From an uncultured Gallionellaceae bacterium (GTDB taxonomy: Bacteria; Pseudomonadota; Gammaproteobacteria; Burkholderiales; Gallionellaceae), in the NCBI GenBank assembly GCA_903847155.1, contig CAINCU010000054.1, forward strand, positions 1 to 64,000: 64,000 bases of DNA, in the 5' to 3' direction. The notes under the pieces were generated by a model, which worked only from the letters and a program-made list of their open reading frames with translations, had not been told where the DNA came from and did not search any database. Positions 25,372 through 36,989 of this stretch are shown one piece after another. Made by a program: the position numbers and the translations under genes. Position 1 is the first letter of the stretch; each line of letters begins with the position of its first letter.

Positions 25372-26156
25372 AACGCGCACCACGATTTTTCTGTCTCTCG
25401 CTGCTGGCTTGGTGTCTGACACACCGAGCCAGCGCTGACGAACTCTCCTATCCCGAACTGGTCATTGACGATATAAAACACGTCGTCACCGCCCCTGCAC
25501 GCTGGGAAGAGGCGGATTGGCGCAAGGTGGGCTGGACCTCGCTCGCCGTGTTGGGCACGGCAGTGGTGATCGACCGCCCTTGGCGCGACGAGATGCGCCG
25601 TCATTCCGGCAACGACCCCTTCCTCAAACAAGCCGAACGCTTCGGCTTGCAGTACGCTCCAGTCGTTCTGGGTGGGTTTTATCTGGCGGGTGTCGCCACC
25701 GACAACAAGAACGCAGTGGAGGTCGCGCAGGACGGCCTGGCAGCCAGCATCATCGCCAGCGGCCTGATCTCTCCCGCCATCAAGCTCGCAGTGGGGCGCA
25801 GTCGCCCGCGCGACAATGTGGGCATCGCTCATCTCAAACCGTTCAGCGATCCCGACGCATCCTTTCCCTCCGGTCACACCACCGAAGCCTTCGCCTTGGC
25901 TACGGTCATCTCAAGCCACTACGATGAAGCCTGGGTGGGCTATACGGCCTATTCGGTCGCAGGACTGGTTGGCGTCGCGCGCACCTACCATGACGCGCAT
26001 TTCGCCTCGGATGTGTTGCTGGGTGCGACCATAGGCACACTAGTCGGTAAAAGCGTAGTCGCACATAACAAGACAATGCGTTCAAACAAGCTGGTCTTGC
26101 TTCCAGATGTGTCTCCGGGTCTAATTGGCGTACGCATCGTCGGGAGATTCCAATGA
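25368..26156 (+). CDS. PAP2-type phosphatase, exported
   Basis: The 262-residue protein has a signal peptide ([22 protein letters not shown]) and the three PAP2 motifs: [11 protein letters not shown] (about residues 142-152), PSGHT (166-170) and [13 protein letters not shown] (205-217), with both catalytic histidines. It would dephosphorylate lipid phosphates, such as undecaprenyl or phosphatidyl phosphates, at the periplasmic face. The start is TTG overlapping the yajQ-type stop (TTGA), and its own stop overlaps the next ATG. Confidence 0.85.
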   Translation: MKRAPRFFCLSLLAWCLTHRASADELSYPELVIDDIKHVVTAPARWEEADWRKVGWTSLAVLGTAVVIDRPWRDEMRRHSGNDPFLKQAERFGLQYAPVVLGGFYLAGVATDNKNAVEVAQDGLAASIIASGLISPAIKLAVGRSRPRDNVGIAHLKPFSDPDASFPSGHTTEAFALATVISSHYDEAWVGYTAYSVAGLVGVARTYHDAHFASDVLLGATIGTLVGKSVVAHNKTMRSNKLVLLPDVSPGLIGVRIVGRFQ

Positions 26157-26698
26157 AATCCGTACTCGTCCCTCTGGCACAAGGCAGCGAAGAGCTTGAA
26201 GCAGTCACTGTACTCAACATCCTGCGCCGCGCGGGCATCGAAGCGGTGAGTACCAGTCTGGACGGCCACCCGATACGTGGCAGTCGCGGCACGATGCTGA
26301 TTCCCGACACATCGCTGGACGAAGCGCTCAAACGCAATTTCGACATGGTGGTGTTGCCCGGCGGACAGCCCGGCACTAATAATCTCAAGGCCGATGCGCG
26401 CATCATCAAGCTGGTACAACGCATGGTGGAAGAAGGCCGATATGTCTGCGCAATCTGTGCTGCGCCTGCGGTGCTGGCATCGGCAGGTCTACTCGACGGC
26501 AAGCGCGCCACCAGTTATCCCGGCTCATTAAATAGTTTTCCCAAGGTGCTGCTCCAAACACAAGCCGTGGTTGAAGACGGTATGCTCATCACCTCGCGCG
26601 GCCCCGGCACTGCCATGGATTTTGCTTTGACTCTGGTGGAGCGTCTGGCGGGCAAAGCCAAACGGGATGAGGTCGAAGCCGGGTTGGTGCGCGTGTGA
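26153..26698 (+). CDS. DJ-1/PfpI-family protein (YajL type)
   Basis: The 181-residue protein has VPLAQGSEELEAVTVLNILRRAG at the start, the nucleophile elbow CAICAAPAVLASAGLL with Cys near residue 103, and TSRGPGTAMDFALTLVERL, matching the YajL/ThiJ branch. Members act against oxidative or carbonyl stress. It overlaps both flanking genes by 4 bp, so the run from yajQ-like to the methyltransferase is one coupled operon. Confidence 0.9.
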   Translation: MKSVLVPLAQGSEELEAVTVLNILRRAGIEAVSTSLDGHPIRGSRGTMLIPDTSLDEALKRNFDMVVLPGGQPGTNNLKADARIIKLVQRMVEEGRYVCAICAAPAVLASAGLLDGKRATSYPGSLNSFPKVLLQTQAVVEDGMLITSRGPGTAMDFALTLVERLAGKAKRDEVEAGLVRV

Positions 26699-27456
26699 CT
26701 TCGCTTCTCAAGCGACTGCCTCCTTCTGCTATCGCTTTGCTGCTTCAAGTATCAGCATTTGTGCTTACCGTATTGATCTTGAGTCTGCTCGATTTGCATC
26801 CTGCACCGCTGGGCTTCGCATTAATCTGCGGCATTCTTGCATCCTCACTCAGCTACATAGCTGGTCTGGTACGCTGGTGGTGGTTCATCCAATTCGCTTT
26901 CGTGCCTGCGCTAGTGCTGATGCTGATGCTCAATATTCCTCCCTCCTTATTCCTCGCAGCCTTCCTCATTTTGCTGGCTGTGTACTGGAGCACATTTCGC
27001 ACGCAAGTACCGCTTTACCTTTCCAGCAACAAAGTTTGGCTGGCATTGGAGACTCAGATTCCTGTCGAACAACCTTTCATCTTCATTGACCTCGGTTCAG
27101 GCATTGGTGGAGTGTTGTTACATCTCGCCCGAACCCATCCGCACGGAAGTTATCACGGAGTGGAAGCTGCACCGCTGCCTTTCCTGTGGAGTTGGCTGCA
27201 TATCAAGTTCGGCGGCTATCGCAACTGCACGGTGCATTGGGGTAGCTTGTGGAATTGCGATTTATCGGAGTACGACGTGGTGTTTGCCTACTTATCTCCG
27301 GTGCCAATGGAACGACTCTGGCTCAAAGCTAAACAAGAGATGCTTCACGGCAGCCTATTCATCAGCAACACCTTCGCGGTGCCTGACCATTCGCCTCAAA
27401 ATACTCTTGCCGTTGACGATCTGCATCACTCGACTCTTCATCTCTGGCGAATGTAA
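26695..27456 (+). CDS. Membrane-anchored class I methyltransferase-like protein
   Basis: The 253-residue protein has three or four membrane spans in residues 8-100, then a SAM-binding motif FIFIDLGSGIGGVLLHLAR (about 126-144) and GVEAAPLPF as motif II. The GTG start overlaps the preceding stop. Substrate unknown. The combination of N-terminal membrane anchor with a Rossmann methyltransferase suggests a lipid or membrane-protein target, which is inference. Confidence 0.7.
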   Translation: MTSLLKRLPPSAIALLLQVSAFVLTVLILSLLDLHPAPLGFALICGILASSLSYIAGLVRWWWFIQFAFVPALVLMLMLNIPPSLFLAAFLILLAVYWSTFRTQVPLYLSSNKVWLALETQIPVEQPFIFIDLGSGIGGVLLHLARTHPHGSYHGVEAAPLPFLWSWLHIKFGGYRNCTVHWGSLWNCDLSEYDVVFAYLSPVPMERLWLKAKQEMLHGSLFISNTFAVPDHSPQNTLAVDDLHHSTLHLWRM

Positions 27457-27613
27457 CAAAACACCGCTAGACACATCAATGAGTTAGCGCGCTGCTGGCA
27501 AAACACTTCCCAACCCCGAATTTTTTAGTTAGGATGCCATCCCATCCCGTGGTACTTCAAGTCGGCCAAGACCGCACCAATCCTAAATCTTTAAACCAAA
27601 GCGAGAACCAAAC

Positions 27614-27940
27614 ATGAGCGAACATATCCGTTATGTCACCGATGCCTCTTTCACCGCCGAGGTGCTGCAATCGCCGCTACCCGTACTGGTGGACTACTGG
27701 GCAGAGTGGTGCGGCCCTTGTCGAATGATTGCCCCGATCCTGGATGAGGTTTCCAAGGAATATGCAGGTCGTCTGAACGTCGCCAAGTTAAACGTGGACG
27801 AGAATCAACAGACCCCACAAAAATATGGTGTGCGCGGCATCCCGACATTGATGTTGTTCAAAAACGGCAATATCGAAGCAACCAAAGTTGGTGCCTTGTC
27901 CAAGTCGCAACTCACTGCCTTCATTGACAGCCATATCTGA
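27614..27940 (+). CDS. trxA: Thioredoxin
   Basis: The 108-residue protein has the canonical active site [13 protein letters not shown], cis-Pro GIPTLMLF, and family length. It is the general cytoplasmic disulfide reductant. It sits just upstream of rho, the widespread trxA-rho order in proteobacteria. Confidence 0.96.
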   Translation: MSEHIRYVTDASFTAEVLQSPLPVLVDYWAEWCGPCRMIAPILDEVSKEYAGRLNVAKLNVDENQQTPQKYGVRGIPTLMLFKNGNIEATKVGALSKSQLTAFIDSHI

Positions 27941-28117
27941 ACCATTTAATCTCCAGCCCGTGCCTGAGCTGTTTCGTCCTGAAATTCACCAAACAAAATT
28001 AAGTTAGAGACAATAACAGCAGTTCGGCGCGGGATTTTCCGCAATAACCCCAAAGAAACCTGCCACACTTCCCCGGCAACTCATCACAACCTAGCGCCAT
28101 CGCGCCCCATCCCGACT

Positions 28118-29374
28118 ATGCATTTATCCGACCTCAAGACCAAACACATCACCGAACTGGTGGAAATAGCCACCACCAACCAGATCGACAATGCCAACCG
28201 CATGCGCAAGCAGGACTTGATTTTCGCCCTGCTGAAGAATCAGGCAAAAAAAGGCGAGAGCATTTTCGGCGAAGGCACTCTGGAAGTATTGCCGGACGGC
28301 TTCGGTTTTTTGCGATCCCCGGACACTTCATACTTGGCCGGGCCGGATGACATCTACGTCAGCCCCAGTCAGGTGCGCCGTTTCAATCTGCATACCGGCG
28401 ATTCGATTGAGGGTGAGATACGCACACCGAAAGAAGGCGAGCGCTATGTAGCGCTAGTGAAGGTCGATAAGGTCAATGGCGAACCGCCCGAAAACGCCAA
28501 GAACAAGATCCTGTTCGAAAATCTGACGCCGCTGTTCCCAACTGTGCACATGACGCTGGAGCGCGACATCCGCGCTGAAGAGAATATCACCGGTCGCATC
28601 ATCGACATCGTCGCACCCATCGGCAAAGGCCAACGCGGCTTGTTAGTCGCCTCGCCAAAATCCGGCAAGACGGTGATGCTGCAGCACATCGCACACTCTA
28701 TTTCCGCCAACAACCCAGACGCGATTTTAATCGTATTACTGATTGACGAACGCCCGGAGGAAGTTACCGAGATGAGCCGCACCGTGCGCGGCGAAGTGGT
28801 CGCCTCCACCTTCGACGAACCGGCCACACGTCACGTGCAGGTCGCAGAGATGGTGCTGGAAAAGGCTAAGCGCTTGGTCGAACACAAAAAGGATGTGGTC
28901 ATCCTTCTCGATTCCATCACCCGTCTGGCACGCGCCTATAACACCGTGATCCCCTCTTCCGGCAAGGTACTGACCGGCGGTGTGGATGCCAATGCCCTAC
29001 AACGCCCCAAACGCTTCTTTGGCGCGGCACGCAACATCGAAGAAGGCGGTTCGCTGACCATCATCGCCACCGCGCTGGTGGATACCGGCAGCCGTATGGA
29101 TGATGTGATCTACGAAGAATTCAAAGGCACGGGCAATATGGAAATCCATCTGGATCGTCGTATGGCCGAAAAGCGCATCTACCCAGCGATCAACGTCAAC
29201 CGCTCCGGTACGCGCAAGGAAGAATTGCTCATCAAGCAAGAATTGCTGCAACGCATCTGGTTACTGCGCAAGTTGCTGTATCCAATGGACGAATTGGAAG
29301 CAATGGAATTTTTGTTGGACAAAGTAAAGGCGACCAAAAACAACGCCGAGTTCTTCGACTCGATGCGCCGCTAA
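28118..29374 (+). CDS. rho: Transcription termination factor Rho
   Basis: The 418-residue protein has an N-terminal Rho domain, the RNA-binding cold-shock-like part ([25 protein letters not shown]), Walker A SPKSGKT near residue 184, Walker B region [17 protein letters not shown]-loop [14 protein letters not shown] and R-loop [11 protein letters not shown]. It is the hexameric RNA helicase that ends transcription. Length is near the E. coli 419. Confidence 0.98.
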   Translation: MHLSDLKTKHITELVEIATTNQIDNANRMRKQDLIFALLKNQAKKGESIFGEGTLEVLPDGFGFLRSPDTSYLAGPDDIYVSPSQVRRFNLHTGDSIEGEIRTPKEGERYVALVKVDKVNGEPPENAKNKILFENLTPLFPTVHMTLERDIRAEENITGRIIDIVAPIGKGQRGLLVASPKSGKTVMLQHIAHSISANNPDAILIVLLIDERPEEVTEMSRTVRGEVVASTFDEPATRHVQVAEMVLEKAKRLVEHKKDVVILLDSITRLARAYNTVIPSSGKVLTGGVDANALQRPKRFFGAARNIEEGGSLTIIATALVDTGSRMDDVIYEEFKGTGNMEIHLDRRMAEKRIYPAINVNRSGTRKEELLIKQELLQRIWLLRKLLYPMDELEAMEFLLDKVKATKNNAEFFDSMRR

Positions 29375-29381
29375 AAATGGT

Positions 29382-29409
29382 TTGTCGAATTGAAGTGTTT
29401 ATGTATAAT
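29382..29409 (+). promoter_or_regulatory. Sigma-70 promoter of rplU-rpmA
   Basis: A -35 box TTGTCG (29382-29387) and a perfect -10 TATAAT (29404-29409), spacer 16 bp, just after the rho stop. Leader to the rplU ATG is about 30 bases. Confidence 0.75.
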
Positions 29410-29445
29410 GCGCGGCTCTGAAAAACCGCATCCAGCGAGGTCGTT

Positions 29446-29757
29446 ATGTACGCAGTAATCAAAACCGGTGGCAAGCAATATCGCGTTGTCGAAGGTGAAA
29501 CTCTGAAGATCGAAACCATTGACGGCGACGTCGGCGGTGCGATTGTGTTGGACAAAGTGCTGATGGTTGGCAATGGCGACACAGTCTCCGTGGGCCAACC
29601 CCTGTTGAGCGGTGCTACCGTCAAGGCGACTATCATCGCCAACGGTCGCCACGACAAAGTGACCATCTTCAAGATGCGTCGTCGCAAGCACTACCAGAAG
29701 CATCAAGGACATCGTCAAAACTTCACCGAGATCCGCATCGACGGCATCTCGGCTTAA
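29446..29757 (+). CDS. rplU: 50S ribosomal protein bL21
   Basis: The 103-residue protein starts [14 protein letters not shown] and has the C-terminal [23 protein letters not shown] signature of L21, which binds 23S rRNA. It is followed 18 bp later by rpmA, the usual pair. Confidence 0.98.
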   Translation: MYAVIKTGGKQYRVVEGETLKIETIDGDVGGAIVLDKVLMVGNGDTVSVGQPLLSGATVKATIIANGRHDKVTIFKMRRRKHYQKHQGHRQNFTEIRIDGISA

Positions 29758-29775
29758 TTCTGAAGGAGCTAGAAC

Positions 29776-30033
29776 ATGGCATCGAAAAAAGGCGGGGGTA
29801 GTACCAGTAACGGCCGCGACTCACACTCGAAACGACTGGGCGTTAAGAGCTACGGCGGCGAACTCATCAGCGCGGGCAGTATCATCGTGCGCCAACGCGG
29901 CACACAGGTTCACGCAGGCGACAACGTCGGCATGGGCAAGGATCACACCCTATTCGCCAAGATCACCGGCAAGGTGCAGTTTGCGATCAAGGGTGCTTTG
30001 AAGCGCAAGACAGTCAGCATCGTCGCAGCTTAA
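29776..30033 (+). CDS. rpmA: 50S ribosomal protein bL27
   Basis: The 85-residue protein starts [22 protein letters not shown] with its flexible N-terminal tail near the peptidyl-transferase centre, and continues [16 protein letters not shown] precedes ATG. A terminator follows. Confidence 0.98.
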   Translation: MASKKGGGSTSNGRDSHSKRLGVKSYGGELISAGSIIVRQRGTQVHAGDNVGMGKDHTLFAKITGKVQFAIKGALKRKTVSIVAA

Positions 30034-30050
30034 ATCGCGCAAGCGGTTAA

Positions 30051-32290
<2,240 letters not shown>

Positions 32291-32318
32291 AACAGCAGTA
32301 TGAGGTTGCGGTGTAGGC

Positions 32319-32335
32319 TAACTTGCATAGCAAGT
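32319..32335. repeat. Short inverted repeat after proB
   Basis: AACTTGC-ATA-GCAAGTT forms a 7 bp hairpin about 30 bp after proB, possibly a weak stop or a mobile-element scar. It has no T-run. Confidence 0.35.
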
Positions 32336-32423
32336 TAAACCGCGTAGCACCGAAACCACAATCTGGCTCTGTTGCAAAACACCACAGCAGGATGCTACAC
32401 CTTAAACTTCAAACTTAACCACT

Positions 32424-32840
32424 ATGATTGAATACATTTTCTTCGAAGTCACACTACGCGACAAATTCGTGACATACGCCGAGCAGCATGGCGTGCCATG
32501 CATTGCTTCTGACGACAACATGGGCTTAGTGGTAGCGATACCAGAGGACTTGGCGGACAACGTGGCGGATAAAATAGAGGAGTATTACGACACGCTGGAA
32601 GAAGAGCAGGTAATCCTCAGCAAAAATGAAGGCGATCTGAAGCGCCTTGCTGGCTTTCGCTTCACCCTGCCGGATGGTCAGTCGCGTATGTTGCCGCTAC
32701 AAACAGATATGGCGAACCGTTTGTTGGCCAATTTCAGTCTAACAGAGATTCAGGGCCTGTTCGATGCAGTGGCGTACTGCACGCTGAATCCAAATGACGA
32801 GCATTTGTGCCACATACTCGCCGCCCAACAGTATCAATAA
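32424..32840 (+). CDS. Uncharacterised conserved-looking protein
   Basis: The 138-residue soluble protein (MIEYIFFEVTLRDKFVTYAEQ...) has no family I can name. It has an acidic middle (EEYYDTLEEEQ) and codon use like its neighbours. It has no signal peptide or membrane span. It is followed by a decayed lepB on the opposite strand. Confidence 0.65.
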   Translation: MIEYIFFEVTLRDKFVTYAEQHGVPCIASDDNMGLVVAIPEDLADNVADKIEEYYDTLEEEQVILSKNEGDLKRLAGFRFTLPDGQSRMLPLQTDMANRLLANFSLTEIQGLFDAVAYCTLNPNDEHLCHILAAQQYQ

Positions 32841-32841
32841 A

Positions 32842-33476
32842 GCGATTTCCCAAAACAGTTGATGCGCGGAAACCAGAATACACTCGGCCTTTCGAATCAA
32901 TTGCTTGCGCTGGATAAGGCCGATGTAACACGAATCAGCACTGTTGTCACGGTTATCACCCAGCATCAGAATTGACCGGCGGAAATGGTTACAGAACCGA
33001 AACTCGACGCGCGCGTCAAATCCGGCAACCATTGGATAGTGCGCTGATCATCACCCAATCGTTCAGTAAGGTGTAAAACCGGGAGCATCGAACCATCCCC
33101 CATCGGCTCAGTTGATACATCGTGCAATTTGTATTCTGCTCACTTGCCGTTGATGAGCAATTGCTTGTCGCGCATTTCGACCACATCGCCGGGCAGTGCA
33201 ATCAAACGTTTGATCAACCTTTTCCCGTCAGCAGGAGAAGTGAAGGTGACGATGTCGCCACGTTGAGGATCGCCCAAGTGCGCCAGTATTTCATCAGTCA
33301 AAGGCAGTCTCAGTCGTAAGCCAGCCGTTTAACAAATACCTCGTCACCTTCGAGCAGGCTGGGACGCATGGAGCCGGAAGGAATCGGATTCCAATCGGCT
33401 ATCGCTGTGCGAAAGTCTGCAAAGTGCTGAATAAAAAAACGATGAATTCCCGATTTTCACGTAGCCATTTTTTCAT
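32842..33476 (-). pseudogene. lepB: Frameshifted signal peptidase I (lepB) remnant
   Basis: Pieces of a signal peptidase I are spread over three minus-strand frames: MKKWLRENREFIVF at the start (ATG at 33476), AIADWNPIPSGSMRPSLLEGDEVF with the catalytic Ser (PSGSM), GDPQRGDIVTF...KRLIKRLIALPGD with the catalytic Lys, a stop after LLINGK, then FLMLGDNRDNSADS near 32965-33010. At least three frame breaks exist, the first near 33400. The text is still easy to read, so decay is recent. A working lepB must exist elsewhere if the cell is viable. Confidence 0.85.
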
Positions 33477-33515
33477 ACGCACGCCCCAAATTCACAACTT
33501 CGCCCGAACACAAAC

Positions 33516-34001
33516 CTAGTGATGATGTCCGCCGTCGCCATGCACATGCCCATGCGTCAATTCCTCGGTTGAAGCGGCGCGTACGCCAGTGACAGTACCG
33601 GAGAAGATGAGCGTCTTGCCGGCCAGCGGATGGTTGCCATCGACAGTGACTTCATCCTCGGTGATTTCGGTAACGGTGTACAACATGAAATCTTCGTCAT
33701 CATCACCTTCCGCGCCTCCTTCGAATTGCATACCGACGGCAACATCAGCCGGGAACATGTTGCGCGGTTCAGCGCGCACCAGATCGTGTTCATATTCGCC
33801 GAAGGCATCGTCCGGCTCCATGCTGACAGAGAATTTGTCGCCCTCTGCCTTGCCGTGCAGTGCTTCTTCAACCAGAGGGAAAATGCCATCGTAGCCACCA
33901 TGCAAGTAGCTGATTGGTTCGCTATTTTTTTCCAGTAGCGCGCCGCTGGCATCGGTAAGTTCATAGGTTAGCGAGACAACGGCGTTCTTTTCGATCTTCA
34001 T
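33516..34001 (-). CDS. slyD: FKBP-type peptidyl-prolyl isomerase SlyD
   Basis: The 161-residue protein has the SlyD FKBP domain (VVSLTYELTDASGALLE, YLHGG, IFPLVEEALHGKAEGD) with an inserted IF domain and GNHPLAGKTLIFSGTV, and ends in a His-rich tail (HGHVHGDGGHHH) that would bind metals such as nickel. It is a cytoplasmic chaperone-isomerase. It overlaps the upstream peroxiredoxin gene by 4 bp on the same strand. Confidence 0.93.
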   Translation of the reverse strand: MKIEKNAVVSLTYELTDASGALLEKNSEPISYLHGGYDGIFPLVEEALHGKAEGDKFSVSMEPDDAFGEYEHDLVRAEPRNMFPADVAVGMQFEGGAEGDDDEDFMLYTVTEITEDEVTVDGNHPLAGKTLIFSGTVTGVRAASTEELTHGHVHGDGGHHH

Positions 34002-34507
34002 TTCATTTCCTTTATCAATTTAAGTATCTCTTGGGGATGTCCGTGTGCGTGGACACCATACAAGACATGGCGCAACTTGCCTTTTTTGTCAATGATGAAA
34101 GTGGAACGCTGGATGGCAAGTTTCTTGTGCCCGTCTCCATTTTGACCATGTTCGGTACAGGCTTCTTTCTCATACAACACGCCGTATTTCTTGCAAACGC
34201 GCGCTTCAGGATCGGCCAGCAGCAACACCGAAAGTCCGTATTTGTCGCGGAAAGATGCGTGGCTGATGCAGTCATCACGACTGATGCCAATCACTTGTGT
34301 TTCCAGTTTGGCAAACTCCTCGTCCAGATCGGAGAATTCGTTCGCTTCCATGGTACAACCGGGCGTATCGTCCTTTGGATAAAAATACAACACGACATTG
34401 CGCTTCCCCTGCTGCGCGACCAACTTGAACACTTCCATGTCCGCATCCGGCAATTCAAAATGTGGCGCTTCCATTCCGATATGCAACGTTACAGCTTGTG
34501 ATGGCAT
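33998..34507 (-). CDS. Peroxiredoxin of the Bcp/PrxQ group
   Basis: The 169-residue protein has YFYPKDDTPGCTMEANEF with the peroxidatic Cys, and RSTFIIDKKGKLRHVLYGV. The resolving Cys expected five residues after the first (TPGCTxxxC) is absent: that position is Asn, so it may be a 1-Cys form or use one of its other cysteines. ATG at 34507 is preferred over 34537 because CAGGAGG lies just upstream. Reduces peroxides in the cytoplasm, probably with thioredoxin. Confidence 0.88.
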   Translation of the reverse strand: MPSQAVTLHIGMEAPHFELPDADMEVFKLVAQQGKRNVVLYFYPKDDTPGCTMEANEFSDLDEEFAKLETQVIGISRDDCISHASFRDKYGLSVLLLADPEARVCKKYGVLYEKEACTEHGQNGDGHKKLAIQRSTFIIDKKGKLRHVLYGVHAHGHPQEILKLIKEMK

Positions 34508-34611
34508 GGCTTCCTCCTGAGGTTGCATTCTATCCAAATTTCCGCTTGGCGATTACCGGAATTTTCAGTACAAGCTCTTTCCAATACAAGCGACATGGAT
34601 ATAATCCGCAC

Positions 34612-35346
34612 ATGAAAAAAACATTACATAGCGGGCTCACTCCGCAACAATTCGTGCGCGATTATTGGAAAAAGATACCCTTGCTGATCCGTCATGCGGT
34701 GTCCGGCTTCAAGGGTTTGCTCAATTCACAACAACTGATCAAACCAACTTGCGATGACAATGTGCAAGCGCCCATCGTGACTCAGCAGCGCGACAAATTC
34801 ACCTTGCAACATTTGCCTTTTGTTGCAGATGATTTCCAGTACTTTGGCAAAGCCAAATGGTCAGTGCTGGTACAGGGGGTAAACCACTCCCTGCCTACCG
34901 TGCCTGATCTGTTCAAATTATTCAACTTTATCCCGCATGCACAGCTCGATGGCCTGATGGTGAGCCATACCCCCAAGGACAAAAGAGTCGGACCGCGCTT
35001 CGATGCTTATGAATTATTTCTACTGCACAAAGTTGGACGGCGGCGCTGGCAAATTTCCACGCAAAATGATCAAACGTTGATCGAACGTACGTCCCTGCCA
35101 AGCCTTATAGCAAAGTTAAATTTGCACAAGCATTGCAATAATTCTGCGTGACTCTGGACAAGAAAACTCAAATGCAACACTATGCTATAAGAGCACAGTA
35201 TTCATTAACGGCGAAACCCACCCGCTATGTAAAGCGGCTTACCGCAGCTTCCGATATGCGCAGACAAGCTGGCACAGACCCTCATGGCGCTGTTTTATGA
35301 GTGGTATCTGGACGGTTATCTCACACTCCGGCGCGGCCACCAATGA
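34612..35346 (+). pseudogene. Broken ribosomal-protein arginine/histidine hydroxylase (RoxA/YcfD-like cupin)
   Basis: The first 178 codons match the JmjC/cupin-4 oxygenase that hydroxylates L16: GLTPQQFVRDYWKKIPLLIRHA, KWSVLVQGVNHSLP and RVGPRFDAYELFLLHKVGRRRWQIS. The iron ligand His of GPHxD is Arg here, and the frame then breaks before the second His. The C-terminal tail survives as two pieces, VFINGETHPL near 35200 and LMALFYEWYLDGYLTLRRGHQ ending at the stop 35344-35346. Both the active site and the reading frame are gone. Confidence 0.82.
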
Positions 35347-35355
35347 GACGTTGAA

Positions 35356-35847
35356 ATGAACGATGACACACTGCAACACACACTATTCGACGGCGCTATA
35401 GATTACATCGCGGCGCTGGATACGGTGTGCTCATCGGCGCAACACACGCTAAATATTTTTGAAAATGATTTCTCGGATATCGGCTTCAACTCTGAGGCGC
35501 GCTTCAACACCTTGCGCCGTCTCCTTTTGGGCGGCCCGAACAATCGCTTGCAATTGCTGGCTCACGATCCGCAGCATCTGATTCGGTTTTGCCCGAGGAT
35601 GATGCATCTATTACGCGAATTTAGTCACAATATGGCAATCTTCCAGACTCCGCCGCACATGAAGAACGTAACCGAGCCTTTCGCCGTTGCCGACAATACG
35701 CATTACGTACGCCGCTATCACTTCGACGATGCACGCGGCCTGCTCGCCAAAAACGACCCGGAAGGCGCGCGCCTGCTCAATGCGCGCTTCCAGGAGATGT
35801 GGCTTTCGTCACATTCTGGCGCAACTCCAACCAGGCTTGGATTGTAA
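35356..35847 (+). CDS. Uncharacterised protein downstream of roxA remnant
   Basis: The 163-residue soluble protein (MNDDTLQHTLFDGAIDYIAALD...) is not assigned with certainty. It has a helical N-terminus and a middle reading RLQLLAHDPQHLIRFCPRMMHLL, like the DUF7931-type proteins often found beside acetyltransferases in betaproteobacteria. It begins 10 bp after the roxA remnant, so it was probably the second gene of that operon. Confidence 0.6.
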   Translation: MNDDTLQHTLFDGAIDYIAALDTVCSSAQHTLNIFENDFSDIGFNSEARFNTLRRLLLGGPNNRLQLLAHDPQHLIRFCPRMMHLLREFSHNMAIFQTPPHMKNVTEPFAVADNTHYVRRYHFDDARGLLAKNDPEGARLLNARFQEMWLSSHSGATPTRLGL

Positions 35848-35971
35848 TCCACTAGCTTTTCCTGTAGGAATTGCTAGAATGTTGCGCCTTTTGCAGTGGG
35901 AGGGTTGCTGCATAGGTATTGCCTTACTGACCCTCACTTAATGTAATTATTGTCCGATAGGAAGAAACGAA

Positions 35972-36160
35972 ATGAAACTCTCCGCCCTGATTGCTGCCCT
36001 GTTTGCCTTGTCCTTGACTGCTTGCGGTCAAAAAGCTGAAGCACCCGCTGCACCTGCTGTTGTTGTTGCACCTGCTGTAGAAGTTGCTGTTTCAGCTGTT
36101 GCTGCTGCCTCCGCACCTGCTGCTGCACCTGCTGATTCCGCTGCTCCAGCAAAGAAATAA
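35972..36160 (+). CDS. Small Ala/Pro/Val-rich lipoprotein
   Basis: The 62-residue protein has a lipoprotein signal peptide with lipobox SLTAC (Cys 18) and a mature part of low complexity (APAAPAVVVAPAVEVAVSAVAAASAPAAAP). It would be a membrane-tethered spacer-like lipoprotein; function unknown. GGAAG precedes ATG and a terminator follows, supporting a real gene. Confidence 0.75.
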   Translation: MKLSALIAALFALSLTACGQKAEAPAAPAVVVAPAVEVAVSAVAAASAPAAAPADSAAPAKK

Positions 36161-36176
36161 GTTTTACCCGCTCGAT

Positions 36177-36204
36177 AAAAAAGCCGACGCAAGTCGGCTT
36201 TTTT
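36177..36204 (+). terminator. Bidirectional terminator after the small lipoprotein gene
   Basis: Arms AAAAAAGCCGAC / GTCGGCTTTTTT with loop GCAA. It also serves the convergent metallohydrolase gene. Confidence 0.88.
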
Positions 36205-36224
36205 GTTTTTGCTTTTCCATTCGC

Positions 36225-36989
36225 TTACACAAGCTCACGCCAATCCAGTCCCTGCGCTTGTGTCGCCACTGCAATTTTATCCTGTGTGCAGCCGAGTACG
36301 GCGCTTAGCGCCTCAACTGCCAGTTCAGCCAGGTTGTTGTTGCTGCTCAAATGCGCCGCCACGATGTGCTGCAACCGACTGTTATCCAAACGCGACAACA
36401 ATTCTGCCGATTGCAGATTGTTCAGATGCCCGAAACGCCCAGCTACACGCTGCTTGAGGCTGTAAGGGTAACGCCCGCTACGCAACATCTCTGCATCGTG
36501 ATTGCACTCCAGCACCAGAGCATGACAACCGGAAAGTATGGCTTGGATGTGTGGCGTGGCATGTCCAGCATCGGTCAGCACGCCCAATTTTTTTTTGCCG
36601 TCGCTGAACACGTACTGCACCGGCTCTGCCGCATCGTGCGGAACCAGATAGGGCTGCACTTCAATGTCGCCGATTACAAATGCGGTGTGCGGATTGATCT
36701 CGGTGACATTCAATTTAGCGAACGCCTCTTTCTGCGAACGCAAAGTGCCATGGGTCATCCATATGGGAATGTCGAATTTGCGCGAGAGTTTCGCCACACC
36801 GGCAATGTGATCACTGTGTTCGTGAGTAACCAGAATACCGCTGAATTGATCGGCTTGCAGCCCTAACCGTGCCAAACGCGACACAGTTTCGCTTAAGGAA
36901 AAACCACAGTCCAACAGCACACAAGTTTGAACAACTTGTACAACAAGGGCGTTACCCTCGCTGCCGCTACCTAGCAGGGCGAACCGCAT
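36225..36989 (-). CDS. Metallo-beta-lactamase-fold hydrolase (YycJ/WalJ-like)
   Basis: The 254-residue protein starts MRFALLGSGSEGNALVV and has the metal motif THEHSDH (55-61), an Asp in GVLTDAGHATP and a late HLSSNNN. This is the YycJ-like exonuclease-type MBL group. ATG at 36989 is chosen over 37076, which would add 29 residues unlike the family. It overlaps bamC by 23 bp on the same strand. Confidence 0.88.
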   Translation of the reverse strand: MRFALLGSGSEGNALVVQVVQTCVLLDCGFSLSETVSRLARLGLQADQFSGILVTHEHSDHIAGVAKLSRKFDIPIWMTHGTLRSQKEAFAKLNVTEINPHTAFVIGDIEVQPYLVPHDAAEPVQYVFSDGKKKLGVLTDAGHATPHIQAILSGCHALVLECNHDAEMLRSGRYPYSLKQRVAGRFGHLNNLQSAELLSRLDNSRLQHIVAAHLSSNNNLAELAVEALSAVLGCTQDKIAVATQAQGLDWRELV

